The translations under genes and the position numbers were made by a program. This document shows, piece by piece, positions 1 to 8,639 of a stretch of 64,000 nucleotides of DNA; within the stretch, counting starts at the first letter, position 1, and each line of letters opens with the position of its first letter. The notes beneath the pieces were generated by a model. That model was not told the DNA's origin, made no database searches, and worked only from the letters and a program-made list of their open reading frames with translations. This DNA comes from Leptotrichia shahii (GTDB taxonomy: Bacteria > Fusobacteriota > Fusobacteriia > Fusobacteriales > Leptotrichiaceae), in NCBI RefSeq assembly GCF_008327825.1, contig NZ_AP019827.1, positions 744,001 through 808,000 on the forward strand. Direction: 5' to 3'.

Positions 1-1314
1 GATGCATTGCTTGGACCTGCCTTAACTTCTGGGAAAGTTGATTTGGTTATAGCAGGGATGTCGGCAACGCCTGAAAGACGACAAAGTTTAAAATTTTCAA
101 AACCATATTATGAATCAGATTTAGTAGTAGTTGTGAAAAAAAATGGAAAATATGCTAATGCTAAAACAATTAATGATTTTGTGGGAGCAAAGATTACAGG
201 GCAGTTAAATACACTTCATTATGATGTTATTGATCAAATAAAGGGTGTGAAAAAGCAAACTGCGATGGAAAGTTTTCCTGCGATGATAGTAGCCCTAAAT
301 TCTGGGAAAATAGATGGATATATTTCTGAAAGACCAGGAGCGATGGCAGCCCAATTTTCAAATCCCAATTTAAAGTTCATTTCATTTGATAAAAAAGATG
401 GATTTAAATACGATACTGAAGAAGTAAATGTTGCAGTTGGAATGAAACTGGGAAATACAGAATTGGAAGAGAAAGTTAATAAAATTCTAGATGAAGAACT
501 GACTCCCAAAGTGCGACAGCAAATTATGGAAAAAGCCATACAAAATCAGCCAAATGAAACATCTCGCTCATTTTTTGGATGGGTTACATTTTTTATTCAA
601 AATAACTGGAAGACATTTTTAAAAGGTACAGTTGTAACATTATTTATTTCAGTTACTGGTACAATTGTAGGATTTTTCATTGGATTAGTAGTTGCATTAT
701 TTAGATATTCAGAAGCAGAAATTGATGGACAGACTAAAAAATATAAAAAAGGTGGATTAAAAGTCCTAAACTGGTTTTTTTCAGTTTACATTGCAGTATT
801 TAGAGGGACTCCTATGATAGTTCAGTCAATGGTAATTTATTATGGACTTTCTCAAGTATTTAATTTAAATTTATCTCCATTACTAGCAGCTTTATTTATT
901 GTATCAATAAATACGGGGGCATATATGAGTGAAATTATTCGTGGTGGAATTGATTCGATTGACACAGGACAGTTTGAAGCGGCAAAGGCGATTGGAATGA
1001 CAAATTTTCAATTAATGAAAAGTATTATTTTTCCGCAAATGTTTAGAAATATTTTGCCAATGATAGGAAATGAACTTATTGTAAATATAAAAGATACATC
1101 AGTGTTAAATGTAATAAGTGTTACAGAGTTATTTTTTATTTCAAATTCTGTTGCAGGAACTTATTCACGTTATTACGAAGTGTTTATTATAACAAGTGTA
1201 ATTTATTTCTTCTTGACATTTACGTTATCATTAATTTTAAAACAAATTGAAAAAAGAATTGATGGACCTCAAAATTTTGAATTTTTAGATGATGTTAATG
1301 GGGAGGAAAAATAA
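1..1314 (+). CDS. Polar amino-acid ABC transporter, fused substrate-binding/permease protein (5' truncated)
   Basis: The window opens inside this gene; codons are in frame from base 1 and the true start lies upstream. Residues to about 185 are the C-terminal half of a type 3 periplasmic solute-binding domain (the [11 protein letters not shown]-like motif is visible near the start). From about residue 195 there is a HisM/GlnP-type permease with several membrane segments and the EAA-like loop around '[12 protein letters not shown]' that contacts the ATPase. Such SBP-permease fusions import glutamine or other polar amino acids. Its stop overlaps the start of the ATPase gene by one base, so the two are co-transcribed. 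The substrate cannot be read from sequence. Confidence 0.93.
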   Translation, partial: DALLGPALTSGKVDLVIAGMSATPERRQSLKFSKPYYESDLVVVVKKNGKYANAKTINDFVGAKITGQLNTLHYDVIDQIKGVKKQTAMESFPAMIVALNSGKIDGYISERPGAMAAQFSNPNLKFISFDKKDGFKYDTEEVNVAVGMKLGNTELEEKVNKILDEELTPKVRQQIMEKAIQNQPNETSRSFFGWVTFFIQNNWKTFLKGTVVTLFISVTGTIVGFFIGLVVALFRYSEAEIDGQTKKYKKGGLKVLNWFFSVYIAVFRGTPMIVQSMVIYYGLSQVFNLNLSPLLAALFIVSINTGAYMSEIIRGGIDSIDTGQFEAAKAIGMTNFQLMKSIIFPQMFRNILPMIGNELIVNIKDTSVLNVISVTELFFISNSVAGTYSRYYEVFIITSVIYFFLTFTLSLILKQIEKRIDGPQNFEFLDDVNGEEK

Positions 1315-2054
1315 TGGGGAAAAAAGTTATTGAAATAAAAAATATTAGAAAAGATTTTGGAAAAAGGACAGTATTAAGGGATATAAACTTTGATGTTCAT
1401 GAAAAAGAAGTTGTAAGTATAATTGGTTCATCTGGAAGTGGAAAGTCAACTCTTCTACGGTGTATAAACTTGCTTGAAAAACCTACAAGTGGACAAGTAT
1501 TAATTCACGGAAAAGACGCTATGGCAGGAGATATATCGCTTGTAACATTACGCGAAAAAGTAGGAATGGTATTTCAGCAGTTTAACTTATTTAATAATTT
1601 GAGTGTCTTGGAAAACTGTGTAATTGGACAAATGAAAGTTTTAAAAAAGTCACGAGAAGAAGCTGAAAAAATTGCAAAAGAATTTTTGGCAAAAGTGGGA
1701 ATGGAACGTTTTATTTATGCAAAGCCAAATCAAATTTCAGGTGGACAAAAGCAAAGGGTGGCAATAGCAAGAGCACTGGCAATGCAGCCTGAAGTCTTAT
1801 TATTTGATGAGCCTACAAGTGCGTTAGATCCAGAAATGGTTGGAGAAGTTCTAAAAGTAATGAAGGATTTAGCAAAAAGTGGACTTACAATGATCGTTGT
1901 AACCCATGAAATGGATTTTGCACATGATGTTTCAAGTAGAGTTGTATTTATGGATCAAGGTGTAATTGTAGAAGATGACAAGCCTGAAAATATTTTTGGA
2001 AATCCAAAACATGAAAGAACTAAGGAATTTTTAAGCAGAATGTTGAGTAAATAA
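1314..2054 (+). CDS. Polar amino-acid ABC transporter ATP-binding protein (GlnQ/HisP family)
   Basis: A 246-residue ATPase of the polar amino-acid uptake family, the normal length. Walker A is GSSGSGKST (about residues 38-46), the signature is [15 protein letters not shown] (about 141-155), and Walker B is [12 protein letters not shown] (about 161-172). The switch histidine sits in VVTHEMDF. It powers the fused permease immediately upstream, with which it overlaps by one base (TAATG). No clear intrinsic terminator follows; the next gene has its own promoter. Confidence 0.96.
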   Translation: MGKKVIEIKNIRKDFGKRTVLRDINFDVHEKEVVSIIGSSGSGKSTLLRCINLLEKPTSGQVLIHGKDAMAGDISLVTLREKVGMVFQQFNLFNNLSVLENCVIGQMKVLKKSREEAEKIAKEFLAKVGMERFIYAKPNQISGGQKQRVAIARALAMQPEVLLFDEPTSALDPEMVGEVLKVMKDLAKSGLTMIVVTHEMDFAHDVSSRVVFMDQGVIVEDDKPENIFGNPKHERTKEFLSRMLSK

Positions 2055-2108
2055 TATACTATTATTTATAAATTATAATTAAAATAAAATTAAAACTAAA
2101 AATATTCC

Positions 2109-2137
2109 TTGAAATTTTTAAAAAAATAGTGTAGAAT
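2109..2137 (+). promoter_or_regulatory. Sigma70-type promoter for the 2175 gene
   Basis: TTGAAA (2109-2114), 17-bp spacer, TAGAAT (2132-2137), about 38 bp ahead of the start codon. Seen in sequence only. Confidence 0.6.
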
Positions 2138-2174
2138 AGTAAAAGTAAAATTTATTAAAATTAAAGGAGAAAAA

Positions 2175-2975
2175 ATGGCAAAGAAAAAAGCTGAAGATAT
2201 TAAATTAACTTTAACTGATGAAGAAAGAGAAGGATTGGATAACGAAGGAGTAAAAAGAGTTTTAACTAATAAGGCTATATTAAATGTGGCAAAAGAATAT
2301 AAATTTTCAGATGAGGAAAAAGAAGAATTTGAATATTTCTTTACAAATGAAAAACATAAATTTTTTGTTGCAAAATTAATTGAAGATAAAATTTCTGTAA
2401 ACGAAAATGATGTTACAAAATTATATACAGATAACAAAGCAAATTTTGATGCACAAAATATTCCTTTTTCTCAAGCTAGAGAAATTATTCAAAGAGATTT
2501 ACTGAATCAGCAGGTTGCTATGTTAGAAGCAGAAGAATTGAATAAATTAATTGAAGGAATGGAAGATAAAATAGAAATCACTAAAAAAGAAGTATTATTT
2601 TCTAAAGGAGATGCAGAAGTATTAAAAACTTTAATAGTTGGTAAAGTAATTTCTAAAAAAATAGCTGATGATAAATTTGAAGAACAAGAACAAAATAAAA
2701 AAGATTTAGAAGTTATAAGAGATAATGTATACATCAACTATTATTTGGATTTAGAAGTTAGAAAAAATGTAAAAGTAACTCAAGAAGAAGTAGCTGAAAT
2801 TTATGAAAATGAAAAAGCAAAACTAGGAAATGTAACTCCAAACAGTGCTTATCAACAAATTGCTAATAGTTTGTTAAACAATAGAGCAGTTGAAGAAAGA
2901 AACAATTTAATAAATAAAATCATAGAAGATTATAAAATTGATGAAGTTGCAAAAGAATATGCAGAAGCTGAATAA
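2175..2975 (+). CDS. SurA/trigger-factor-like helical protein without PPIase domain (hypothetical)
   Basis: 266 residues, very rich in Glu and Lys, with no signal peptide, so probably cytoplasmic. Two segments resemble each other: residues about 68-130 ('ISVNENDVTKLYTDNK...QAREIIQRDLLNQQ') and about 200-262 ('VKVTQEEVAEIYENEK...AYQQIANSLLNNR'). Both follow the pattern of the SurA/PrsA N-terminal chaperone fold (E-x-x-V-x-x-x-Y ... R-x-x-I-x-x-x-L-L). No parvulin domain is present. The start is supported by AAAGGAG six bases upstream, and the gene is a single unit between its own promoter and a terminator. Function unknown; a chaperone or holdase role is inference. Confidence 0.85.
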   Translation: MAKKKAEDIKLTLTDEEREGLDNEGVKRVLTNKAILNVAKEYKFSDEEKEEFEYFFTNEKHKFFVAKLIEDKISVNENDVTKLYTDNKANFDAQNIPFSQAREIIQRDLLNQQVAMLEAEELNKLIEGMEDKIEITKKEVLFSKGDAEVLKTLIVGKVISKKIADDKFEEQEQNKKDLEVIRDNVYINYYLDLEVRKNVKVTQEEVAEIYENEKAKLGNVTPNSAYQQIANSLLNNRAVEERNNLINKIIEDYKIDEVAKEYAEAE

Positions 2976-2990
2976 AAATAATTATATAAA

Positions 2991-3031
2991 AACTTGGAAA
3001 GTAGTAAATTTATAAAATCCAAGTTTTTTTA
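2991..3031 (+). terminator. Intrinsic terminator after the 2175 gene
   Basis: Perfect 8-bp stem AACTTGGA (2991-2998) / TCCAAGTT (3018-3025) followed by a run of T. Confidence 0.85.
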
Positions 3032-3037
3032 TTTTAT

Positions 3038-3065
3038 AAAAATAAGGAGTACAATACAGTACCCC
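3038..3065 (-). terminator. Intrinsic terminator of gldA
   Basis: On the minus strand, GGGGTAC pairs with GTACTCC (3046-3065) around a 6-base loop, followed by TTATTTTT. It faces the plus-strand terminator at 2991-3031, so the convergent genes are insulated. Confidence 0.65.
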
Positions 3066-3086
3066 CAAAAATTATCTAATTTTAAA

Positions 3087-4175
3087 TTAATTTTTACCAA
3101 GTTCATCTGCTACTAATATTGCTGCAAAAACATCATCAGCAGTAACTTTGAATGGCATATTATGGATTGTTTCACCTTCAGCTGTACTTGCTTTTGCCAC
3201 TTCATATAATCTTTCTTTTGAAACATTTCCCATTCCTAGTTCAGCCAATGTTGTTGGAAGTCCTAAACTTTTGCAGAAGTCTACAACTTTTTTGATTTCA
3301 CATAGACATCTATTTTCTAAAACTAGCTGTGTTATTGTTCCAAATGCGACTTTTTCTCCGTGATACATATTGTGTCCTTCTTCTAAAATTGTAAGTCCAT
3401 TGTGAATAGCATGAGCTGCAGCAAGTCCTCCACTTTCAAATCCAATTCCACTTAAATAAGTATTTGCTTCAATTATGTTTTCTAGAGCTTTTGTAACTAC
3501 TTTATTTTCAACTGAAATTTTAGCTTTTAAACCATCTTCAAATAATGTGTCTTTACATAGTTCTGCGATTGCAATAGCAGCTTTTGTAATACCACCGCCA
3601 GCGATTGAAGTGGCATTTGAGTCGACACAGGCTTTAGCTTCATAATAAGTGGCAAGTGCATCTCCAATTCCAGCTACAAGAAGTCTTGCAGGTGCATTTA
3701 CAATTACAACTGTATCCATTATTACCATATCAGGATTTGTTTTTAGGAATAAGTATTCTTCAAATTCTCCACTTGGAGTGTAAATTACCGATAAGGCACT
3801 GCATGGTGCATCAGTTGAGGCGATTGTAGGCACGATAAATACAGGGATATTTTCATAATATGATATTGCTTTTGCTGCATCAAGAGTTTTTCCTCCGCCG
3901 ATTCCAAATACTGCATCACATTTTTTTTCTTTTAAAATATCAATATTTCGGTTTATTTCAGCTTTTGAGCATTCTCCACCAAAAACTTCAATATGATAAT
4001 TTACACCTTCTTTTTTAAAACTTTCAACAATTTTATCTTTAAAATTATCAAAAATAAATTTGTCCACTAGCAGATATGCTCCGCTGTTACCACGTAATTT
4101 GTAATAAGTTGCTAAATTAGTGATTTCATTTTTTCCTTGAATATATTTTGATGGTGAATTAATAATTTTTACCAT
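3087..4175 (-). CDS. gldA: Glycerol dehydrogenase (iron-containing alcohol dehydrogenase family)
   Basis: 362 residues, the normal length of GldA, which oxidises glycerol to dihydroxyacetone with NAD+ in the cytoplasm. The NAD-binding glycine motif GIGGGKTLDAAKA lies at about residues 92-104, and TDAPCSALSVIY (about 120) is typical of the family. Metal-binding residues include Asp in GIGDALA (about 169) and the histidines in AAHAIHNG (about 252) and EEGHNMYHGE (about 268). The start has CAGGAGATG upstream. It has its own promoter and lies after, not in, the rib operon. Confidence 0.95.
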   Translation of the reverse strand: MVKIINSPSKYIQGKNEITNLATYYKLRGNSGAYLLVDKFIFDNFKDKIVESFKKEGVNYHIEVFGGECSKAEINRNIDILKEKKCDAVFGIGGGKTLDAAKAISYYENIPVFIVPTIASTDAPCSALSVIYTPSGEFEEYLFLKTNPDMVIMDTVVIVNAPARLLVAGIGDALATYYEAKACVDSNATSIAGGGITKAAIAIAELCKDTLFEDGLKAKISVENKVVTKALENIIEANTYLSGIGFESGGLAAAHAIHNGLTILEEGHNMYHGEKVAFGTITQLVLENRCLCEIKKVVDFCKSLGLPTTLAELGMGNVSKERLYEVAKASTAEGETIHNMPFKVTADDVFAAILVADELGKN

Positions 4176-4214
4176 AAAAAATCATCTCCTGAAAATTTAT
4201 TATTTATTAATACT

Positions 4215-4242
4215 GTTATAACATATTTTTTAATAAAGTCAA
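4215..4242 (-). promoter_or_regulatory. Promoter of gldA
   Basis: On the minus strand TTGACT (4237-4242), 16-bp spacer, TATAAC (4215-4220). Confidence 0.55.
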
Positions 4243-4254
4243 TAGTAATTTAAA

Positions 4255-4312
4255 ATAAAAAATCAAAAAATTATTCAGATTTAATATTTTAGATAATTTC
4301 CTGATTTTTGAA
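4255..4312 (-). terminator. Terminator at the end of the rib operon
   Basis: On the minus strand an A/T-rich stem AAATCAGGAAATTAT / ATAATTTTTTGATTT (about 4260-4309, with G-U pairs) is followed by TTATTTT. It lies 60-110 bp after the ribBA stop. Confidence 0.55.
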
Positions 4313-4371
4313 TTTTATTAAATTGATTCTAAAGTTAAATTTTCTTTTTGGATAATATAAATTTAAAATTT

Positions 4372-5592
4372 TTATAAATCCTGTTTTAACAAATGTCCCA
4401 TCTTTTCTTTTTTTACTTTTAAATAATTTTTATCCACATCGTTGGCAGCAATTTCAATTTCCTTACGTCCAGCAATTTTAATCCCATATTTTTCCAATCC
4501 TTCAATTTTTTTTGGATTATTAGTTTTTAAAATAATAGATTTAATTCCTAAATCCTTTATAATCTGTGCAGCCACACCATAATCTCTCAAATCATCAGAA
4601 AATCCCAGTTTATGATTGGCTTCCACAGTATCATAGCCTTCGTCCTGTAATTTATATGCTTTCAATTTATTTAAAATTCCAATTCCACGTCCTTCTTGAC
4701 GTAGATATATTATAAGCCCTTCTCCACTTTCTTCCAATTCATGCAAAGCTCTGTGAAGCTGTTCTTGGCAATCACATCGTTTTGAACCGAAGACATCGCC
4801 TGTCAGACATTCAGAGTGAAGTCTTGCTACAATATTTTCTTTATTTTTTATTTCACCTTTCATAATTGCGATATATTCTTTATGTTCAATTTTATCACTG
4901 TAACCTGCAAAAGTAAATTTTCCAAATTGAGTTGGGATATCGACAGTCGCTTCATTTTTAACTAATTTTTCGTTTTTTTTTATATAAACAATCAAATCAT
5001 CAATTGTAATTAATTTTAAATTATGTTTTTGACAAAATTCAAATAAGTCATTTCGACGAGCCATTTCTCCATTTTCCTTTAAAATTTCCATAATGACAGC
5101 CACTTCAGAAAATCCTGAAAGTCTTGCCAGATCAATAGCCGCTTCAGTATGTCCTTTTCTTTCGAGAACGCCACCTTCACGTGCAATTAAGGGAAATAAA
5201 TGTCCTGGCTTTCTAAAATCTTTTGCAGTTTTAGATGGATTTGCCAGATCTTTTATAGTATTTAGTCTATCCCCTGTGGAAATTCCAGTAGTCGTACCTT
5301 CTAATGAATCAACTGAAATAGTAAAGGCAGTTCCAAAATAGTCAGTATTATGCTGAACCATTGGATTCAATGCAAGTTCCTCAGCTCTTTTTTTAGACAT
5401 TGGAACACACATAAGTCCACGTGCTTCATTAATTATGAAGTTTAATGTTTCATAAGTTACTGTATCAGCAGGAATTATCAAATCCCCCTCATTTTCCCTG
5501 TCTTCATCATCAACAACCACAACTGGAATACCTTTTTTCAAGTCTTCAATTGCAGCTTCGACGGTATCAAATTTTATTTTATTTTCTGACAT
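4372..5592 (-). CDS. ribBA: Bifunctional 3,4-dihydroxy-2-butanone-4-phosphate synthase / GTP cyclohydrolase II
   Basis: 406 residues with both enzymes that feed riboflavin synthesis. The N-terminal half (about 1-205) is DHBP synthase, with the acidic DDEDRENEGDL motif and a HTEAAIDLARLSG motif near residue 150. The C-terminal half (about 210-406) is GTP cyclohydrolase II, with its zinc cysteines in CLTGDVFGSKRCDCQ and the catalytic region YLRQEGRGIGILNK. It is the last gene of the minus-strand order ribH-ribD-ribE-ribBA and is expected to be under the FMN riboswitch. Confidence 0.97.
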   Translation of the reverse strand: MSENKIKFDTVEAAIEDLKKGIPVVVVDDEDRENEGDLIIPADTVTYETLNFIINEARGLMCVPMSKKRAEELALNPMVQHNTDYFGTAFTISVDSLEGTTTGISTGDRLNTIKDLANPSKTAKDFRKPGHLFPLIAREGGVLERKGHTEAAIDLARLSGFSEVAVIMEILKENGEMARRNDLFEFCQKHNLKLITIDDLIVYIKKNEKLVKNEATVDIPTQFGKFTFAGYSDKIEHKEYIAIMKGEIKNKENIVARLHSECLTGDVFGSKRCDCQEQLHRALHELEESGEGLIIYLRQEGRGIGILNKLKAYKLQDEGYDTVEANHKLGFSDDLRDYGVAAQIIKDLGIKSIILKTNNPKKIEGLEKYGIKIAGRKEIEIAANDVDKNYLKVKKEKMGHLLKQDL

Positions 5593-5655
5593 TTTAAATC
5601 ACTTCTTTCGTTAGTTATATTTTTGATTTCAATTTAGCAAAGTTTATTATTTATA

Positions 5656-6333
5656 TCAAAATCCATTTTTTTGTAAAAATTCCATTGTCAAGTTTGATTT
5701 TTTTAAATTTTTTTCTTCGTTTTCAGAGCTATCAAATTTCAATATTTTTTCGACATATTTTCCAAATAAATCTGTTTCAATATTCACAAAATCCCCAGTT
5801 TTCTTCATTCCAACCGTAATATTTTCAATCGTGTGCGGAATAAGTGAAACCGAGAAAATCCCAGCTTCATCATTGACATCAATTACCGTAAGACTTGCAC
5901 CATCAATAGTTACACGACCTTTTTCAACGATATATTTCATATTATTTCTATAATTTTCATCTAGCTGAAATTCATAAACTTTCGCAATTCCCTTATCCGT
6001 AATCGACAAAATTTTAGCCTCACAGTCAACATCTCCCATAACAAGATGTCCGCCTAAAAAAGTCGTAAGTGTAAGTGATTTTTCAAGATTAACAATATCC
6101 CCCGCTTTAGCTCGTTTTAAGCCGCTTCTCTCAATAGTTTCAAACATTACATCTGCTGTAAAGTCACTTCCCTTTAATTTTGTAACAGTCAAGCAGACTC
6201 CATTTACAGCGATACTATCTCCAATTTGTGCCTTTTCTATAACTTTTTTCCCTCTTATCGTAATTTCAATACTTGCAGTTTTTTTTGTAATATCAATAAT
6301 TTTTCCAGTTTCTTCTATTAAACCAGTAAACAT
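5656..6333 (-). CDS. ribE: Riboflavin synthase alpha subunit
   Basis: 225 residues with two lumazine-binding barrels: the first begins MFTGLIEETGKI and contains NGVCLTV, the second begins about residue 98 (GHLVMGDVD) and contains IDGASLTV. It dismutates 6,7-dimethyl-8-ribityllumazine to riboflavin. The C-terminus is some 20 residues longer than usual and its last residues (MEFLQKNGF) closely echo the end of the neighbouring ribD product (MEFLQKNYN), probably by local duplication. Third gene of the rib operon. Confidence 0.95.
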   Translation of the reverse strand: MFTGLIEETGKIIDITKKTASIEITIRGKKVIEKAQIGDSIAVNGVCLTVTKLKGSDFTADVMFETIERSGLKRAKAGDIVNLEKSLTLTTFLGGHLVMGDVDCEAKILSITDKGIAKVYEFQLDENYRNNMKYIVEKGRVTIDGASLTVIDVNDEAGIFSVSLIPHTIENITVGMKKTGDFVNIETDLFGKYVEKILKFDSSENEEKNLKKSNLTMEFLQKNGF

Positions 6334-6366
6334 AATTTTCTCCTGATTTTAAATTTTTTATTTAAA

Positions 6367-7482
6367 TTAATTATAATTTTTTTGTAAAAATTCCATTCCA
6401 ATATTTTCGCCATAAACATTATGTTTCACATTTTTCAAAATCACAGCTTCATTCATATCTTTCTTATCAAATCCTGTAATAAAAGATTTCCCTTTTTCAT
6501 CACCTAAAATTTTATTGGCAATAAAAATTTCTCCAGCATCAATTAAATCTTCTTTAAATGCCTGTGAAATAAGCGATTGTCCACCTTCCAGTAAAACTGA
6601 GTCAATTCCAATTTCTCCAATCATATAAAGAATTTCTTTAAAGCTAAATTTTGTACCATTTAAAAATATAAATTTAACTTTGCTATTTTCAGAAAAATCC
6701 AACTGTTTTTCAGAATTTTCATTATTTTTTGATGTGACAATTATTGTCTTTTCATCACTGTTTTCTTTAATAATATTGTAATTTTTTTCAGTTTTAAAAT
6801 GTGGGTCAATAATGATTCTATATGGATTTATGCCATTTTCAATTCTTGCGGTAAGACTTGGATTATCAAACATAACTGTGTTTATTCCAACCATTATCCC
6901 CATAAATTTGTTTCGATAAAATTGAACTTTTTCACGAGCAATCTCATTTGTAATCCATTTAGAATTTCCTGTCTTTGTGGCAATTTTTCCATCCAAAGTT
7001 ATCGCACATTTTAAAAAGAAATACGGAATTTTTGTCATAATATATTTAAAAAATACTTGATTAATTTTATCGCATTCACTTTTTAAAATATTTTCATAAA
7101 CTTCGATCCCAGCATTTTTCAATATTTGTACACCTTTCCCAGCTACTTTCGGATTTGGATCAGATGAGCCAATAACACATCTTTTTAGCCCCATTTTCAC
7201 GATTTTTTCAGCACAAGGCGGCGTTTTCCCGTAATGCGAGCATGGCTCCAATGTGACATAAATCGTTGCATTCGATAAATCTTTTGAATTTTGAGAAGCT
7301 TCTTCCAAAGCGTAAACTTCAGCATGAGGCCCTCCAAAATATTTATGATAGCCAGTTCCAATAACTTTTCCATCTTGAACGACAACGGCTCCAACCATTG
7401 GATTAGGATTTACTGCTCCAGCTCCTTTTTTTGCAAGTTCAATCGCCATTTGCATATATTTTTCATCAATATTTTTTACCAT
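6367..7482 (-). CDS. ribD: Bifunctional pyrimidine deaminase/reductase of riboflavin synthesis
   Basis: 371 residues. The N-terminal deaminase (about 1-145) shows zinc motifs HAEVYALEEA and a PCSHYGKTPPC segment; the C-terminal reductase (about 150-371) begins FLKCAITLDGKIAT and has the substrate segment GNSKWITNE. It performs steps 2 and 3 from the GTP branch. Second gene of the operon, 82 bp after ribH and 33 bp before ribE. Its last residues resemble those of ribE. Confidence 0.96.
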   Translation of the reverse strand: MVKNIDEKYMQMAIELAKKGAGAVNPNPMVGAVVVQDGKVIGTGYHKYFGGPHAEVYALEEASQNSKDLSNATIYVTLEPCSHYGKTPPCAEKIVKMGLKRCVIGSSDPNPKVAGKGVQILKNAGIEVYENILKSECDKINQVFFKYIMTKIPYFFLKCAITLDGKIATKTGNSKWITNEIAREKVQFYRNKFMGIMVGINTVMFDNPSLTARIENGINPYRIIIDPHFKTEKNYNIIKENSDEKTIIVTSKNNENSEKQLDFSENSKVKFIFLNGTKFSFKEILYMIGEIGIDSVLLEGGQSLISQAFKEDLIDAGEIFIANKILGDEKGKSFITGFDKKDMNEAVILKNVKHNVYGENIGMEFLQKNYN

Positions 7483-7564
7483 TTTATTTTCCTTTTACTA
7501 ATTCATAATGATTATCAGTCAATTTTATAACTTTATTTTTAAAATTCTATAAAAATTTATTTTT

Positions 7565-8029
7565 TTATCCAATTTCTTTTATTAAATTAATCATTTCAAT
7601 CGCAGAAAATGCTGCATCTGCTCCTTTGTTTCCAGCTTTTGTTCCTGCTCTTTCTATAGCTTCTTCAATATTATTTGTAGTTAAAACACCGAAAATTACA
7701 GGCAGGTCAGTTTGCAATGAAATTTGTGCAACTCCTTTTGAAACTTCAGCACAGACATAGTCAAAATGTGGAGTAGATCCTTTAATTACAGCTCCTAGAG
7801 CAATTATTGCATCATATTTTCCTGTGTTTGCCAATTTTTTTGTAATTAAAGGTATTTCAAATGCTCCTGGAACCCAGGCAATGTCGATATTTTCTTCAGA
7901 AACATCATTTCTTTTTAAAACGTCTAAAGCACCTCCAACTAGCTTTGAAGTAATAAATTCGTTAAATCTCCCAGCCACAATCGCTATTTTTATATTTTCT
8001 CCATTAAATTTTCCTTCAAAAGTTCTCAT
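7565..8029 (-). CDS. ribH: 6,7-dimethyl-8-ribityllumazine synthase
   Basis: 154 residues, the usual length. The substrate-binding stretches [19 protein letters not shown] and [15 protein letters not shown] (with the catalytic His) are all present. It condenses the two precursors to lumazine and forms a capsid with riboflavin synthase in many bacteria. First gene after the FMN riboswitch leader. Confidence 0.97.
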   Translation of the reverse strand: MRTFEGKFNGENIKIAIVAGRFNEFITSKLVGGALDVLKRNDVSEENIDIAWVPGAFEIPLITKKLANTGKYDAIIALGAVIKGSTPHFDYVCAEVSKGVAQISLQTDLPVIFGVLTTNNIEEAIERAGTKAGNKGADAAFSAIEMINLIKEIG

Positions 8030-8143
8030 TCTTAAATCATCCTTTCAATTTATGTTTTTTAGTTAGACATATCCAACAGCCTATTTATTATTTTTGCATT
8101 AAATTATAAAATTAATTATAGTTTTTTGAACAAGTCCATTAGT

Positions 8144-8181
8144 AATAAAAAAAGCCTCGAATACTTGATTCAGGGCTTTTA
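8144..8181 (-). terminator. Intrinsic terminator in the rib leader (riboswitch expression platform)
   Basis: On the minus strand AAAGCCCTGAAT pairs with ATTCGAGGCTTT (8151-8180, one mismatch) around CAAGT, followed by a T run (8144-8150). It lies between the FMN aptamer and ribH, so it is the probable attenuation point. Confidence 0.75.
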
Positions 8182-8296
8182 TAATAAAGGTAGTCAATTT
8201 TAATTTATAATTATTATAATTTTATATTTTATATAAATATTGAAACTATATACAATAAAACTATTTAATAAATTTATATTAAAAATTAATTTTTCA

Positions 8297-8420
8297 CTTC
8301 TACCATCTAGACTATAACTATCGGTACTGGAATTGCACCAGTTCATGTCATTTTTAAAAATAAATAAAAATAACTCGTGGACTCTACCACCGGTCGGGAA
8401 TTTCGCCCTGCCCTGAAGTT
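8297..8420 (-). ncRNA. FMN riboswitch (RFN element)
   Basis: Read on the minus strand, the leader has the RFN signature: CTTCAGGGCAGGGCGAAATTC, then CGACCGGTGG, AGTCCACGA, a variable A/T stem, TGAACTGGTGCAATTCC, and ACCGATAGT-TATAGTC-AGATG, closing with GAAG. This order and wording matches the conserved core of FMN aptamers. FMN binding is expected to favour the terminator at 8144-8181 and shut off ribH-ribD-ribE-ribBA. Confidence 0.95.
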
Positions 8421-8440
8421 TTAAATTCTTACTTTAGTTT

Positions 8441-8469
8441 ATAATATCACTTTTTAAGCCTAATTACAA
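8441..8469 (-). promoter_or_regulatory. Promoter of the rib operon
   Basis: On the minus strand TTGTAA (8464-8469), 17-bp spacer, TATTAT (8441-8446), about 20 bp before the riboswitch. Confidence 0.6.
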
Positions 8470-8518
8470 GAGTTTTTTCTAAAAATATATAAAAAATTTT
8501 TTAAAATTTATTTTAATA

Positions 8519-8547
8519 TTGACAAAGTAAAAAATATAAGGTATTAT
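8519..8547 (+). promoter_or_regulatory. Promoter of the LRR lipoprotein gene
   Basis: TTGACA (8519-8524), 17-bp spacer, TATTAT (8542-8547). It diverges from the rib promoter about 50 bp away. Confidence 0.7.
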
Positions 8548-8639
8548 TATATTAATTAAAATATAATTAATAAATTATGTAATTTAAACACATAAATCCT
8601 TTTATATTAAATTAATAAATGAAAGTTGGAGGTAGAAGT

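Noticed and set aside
7197-7530. Several small frames opposite and within ribD
   Set aside because: Shadows of a well-identified enzyme gene without ribosome sites.
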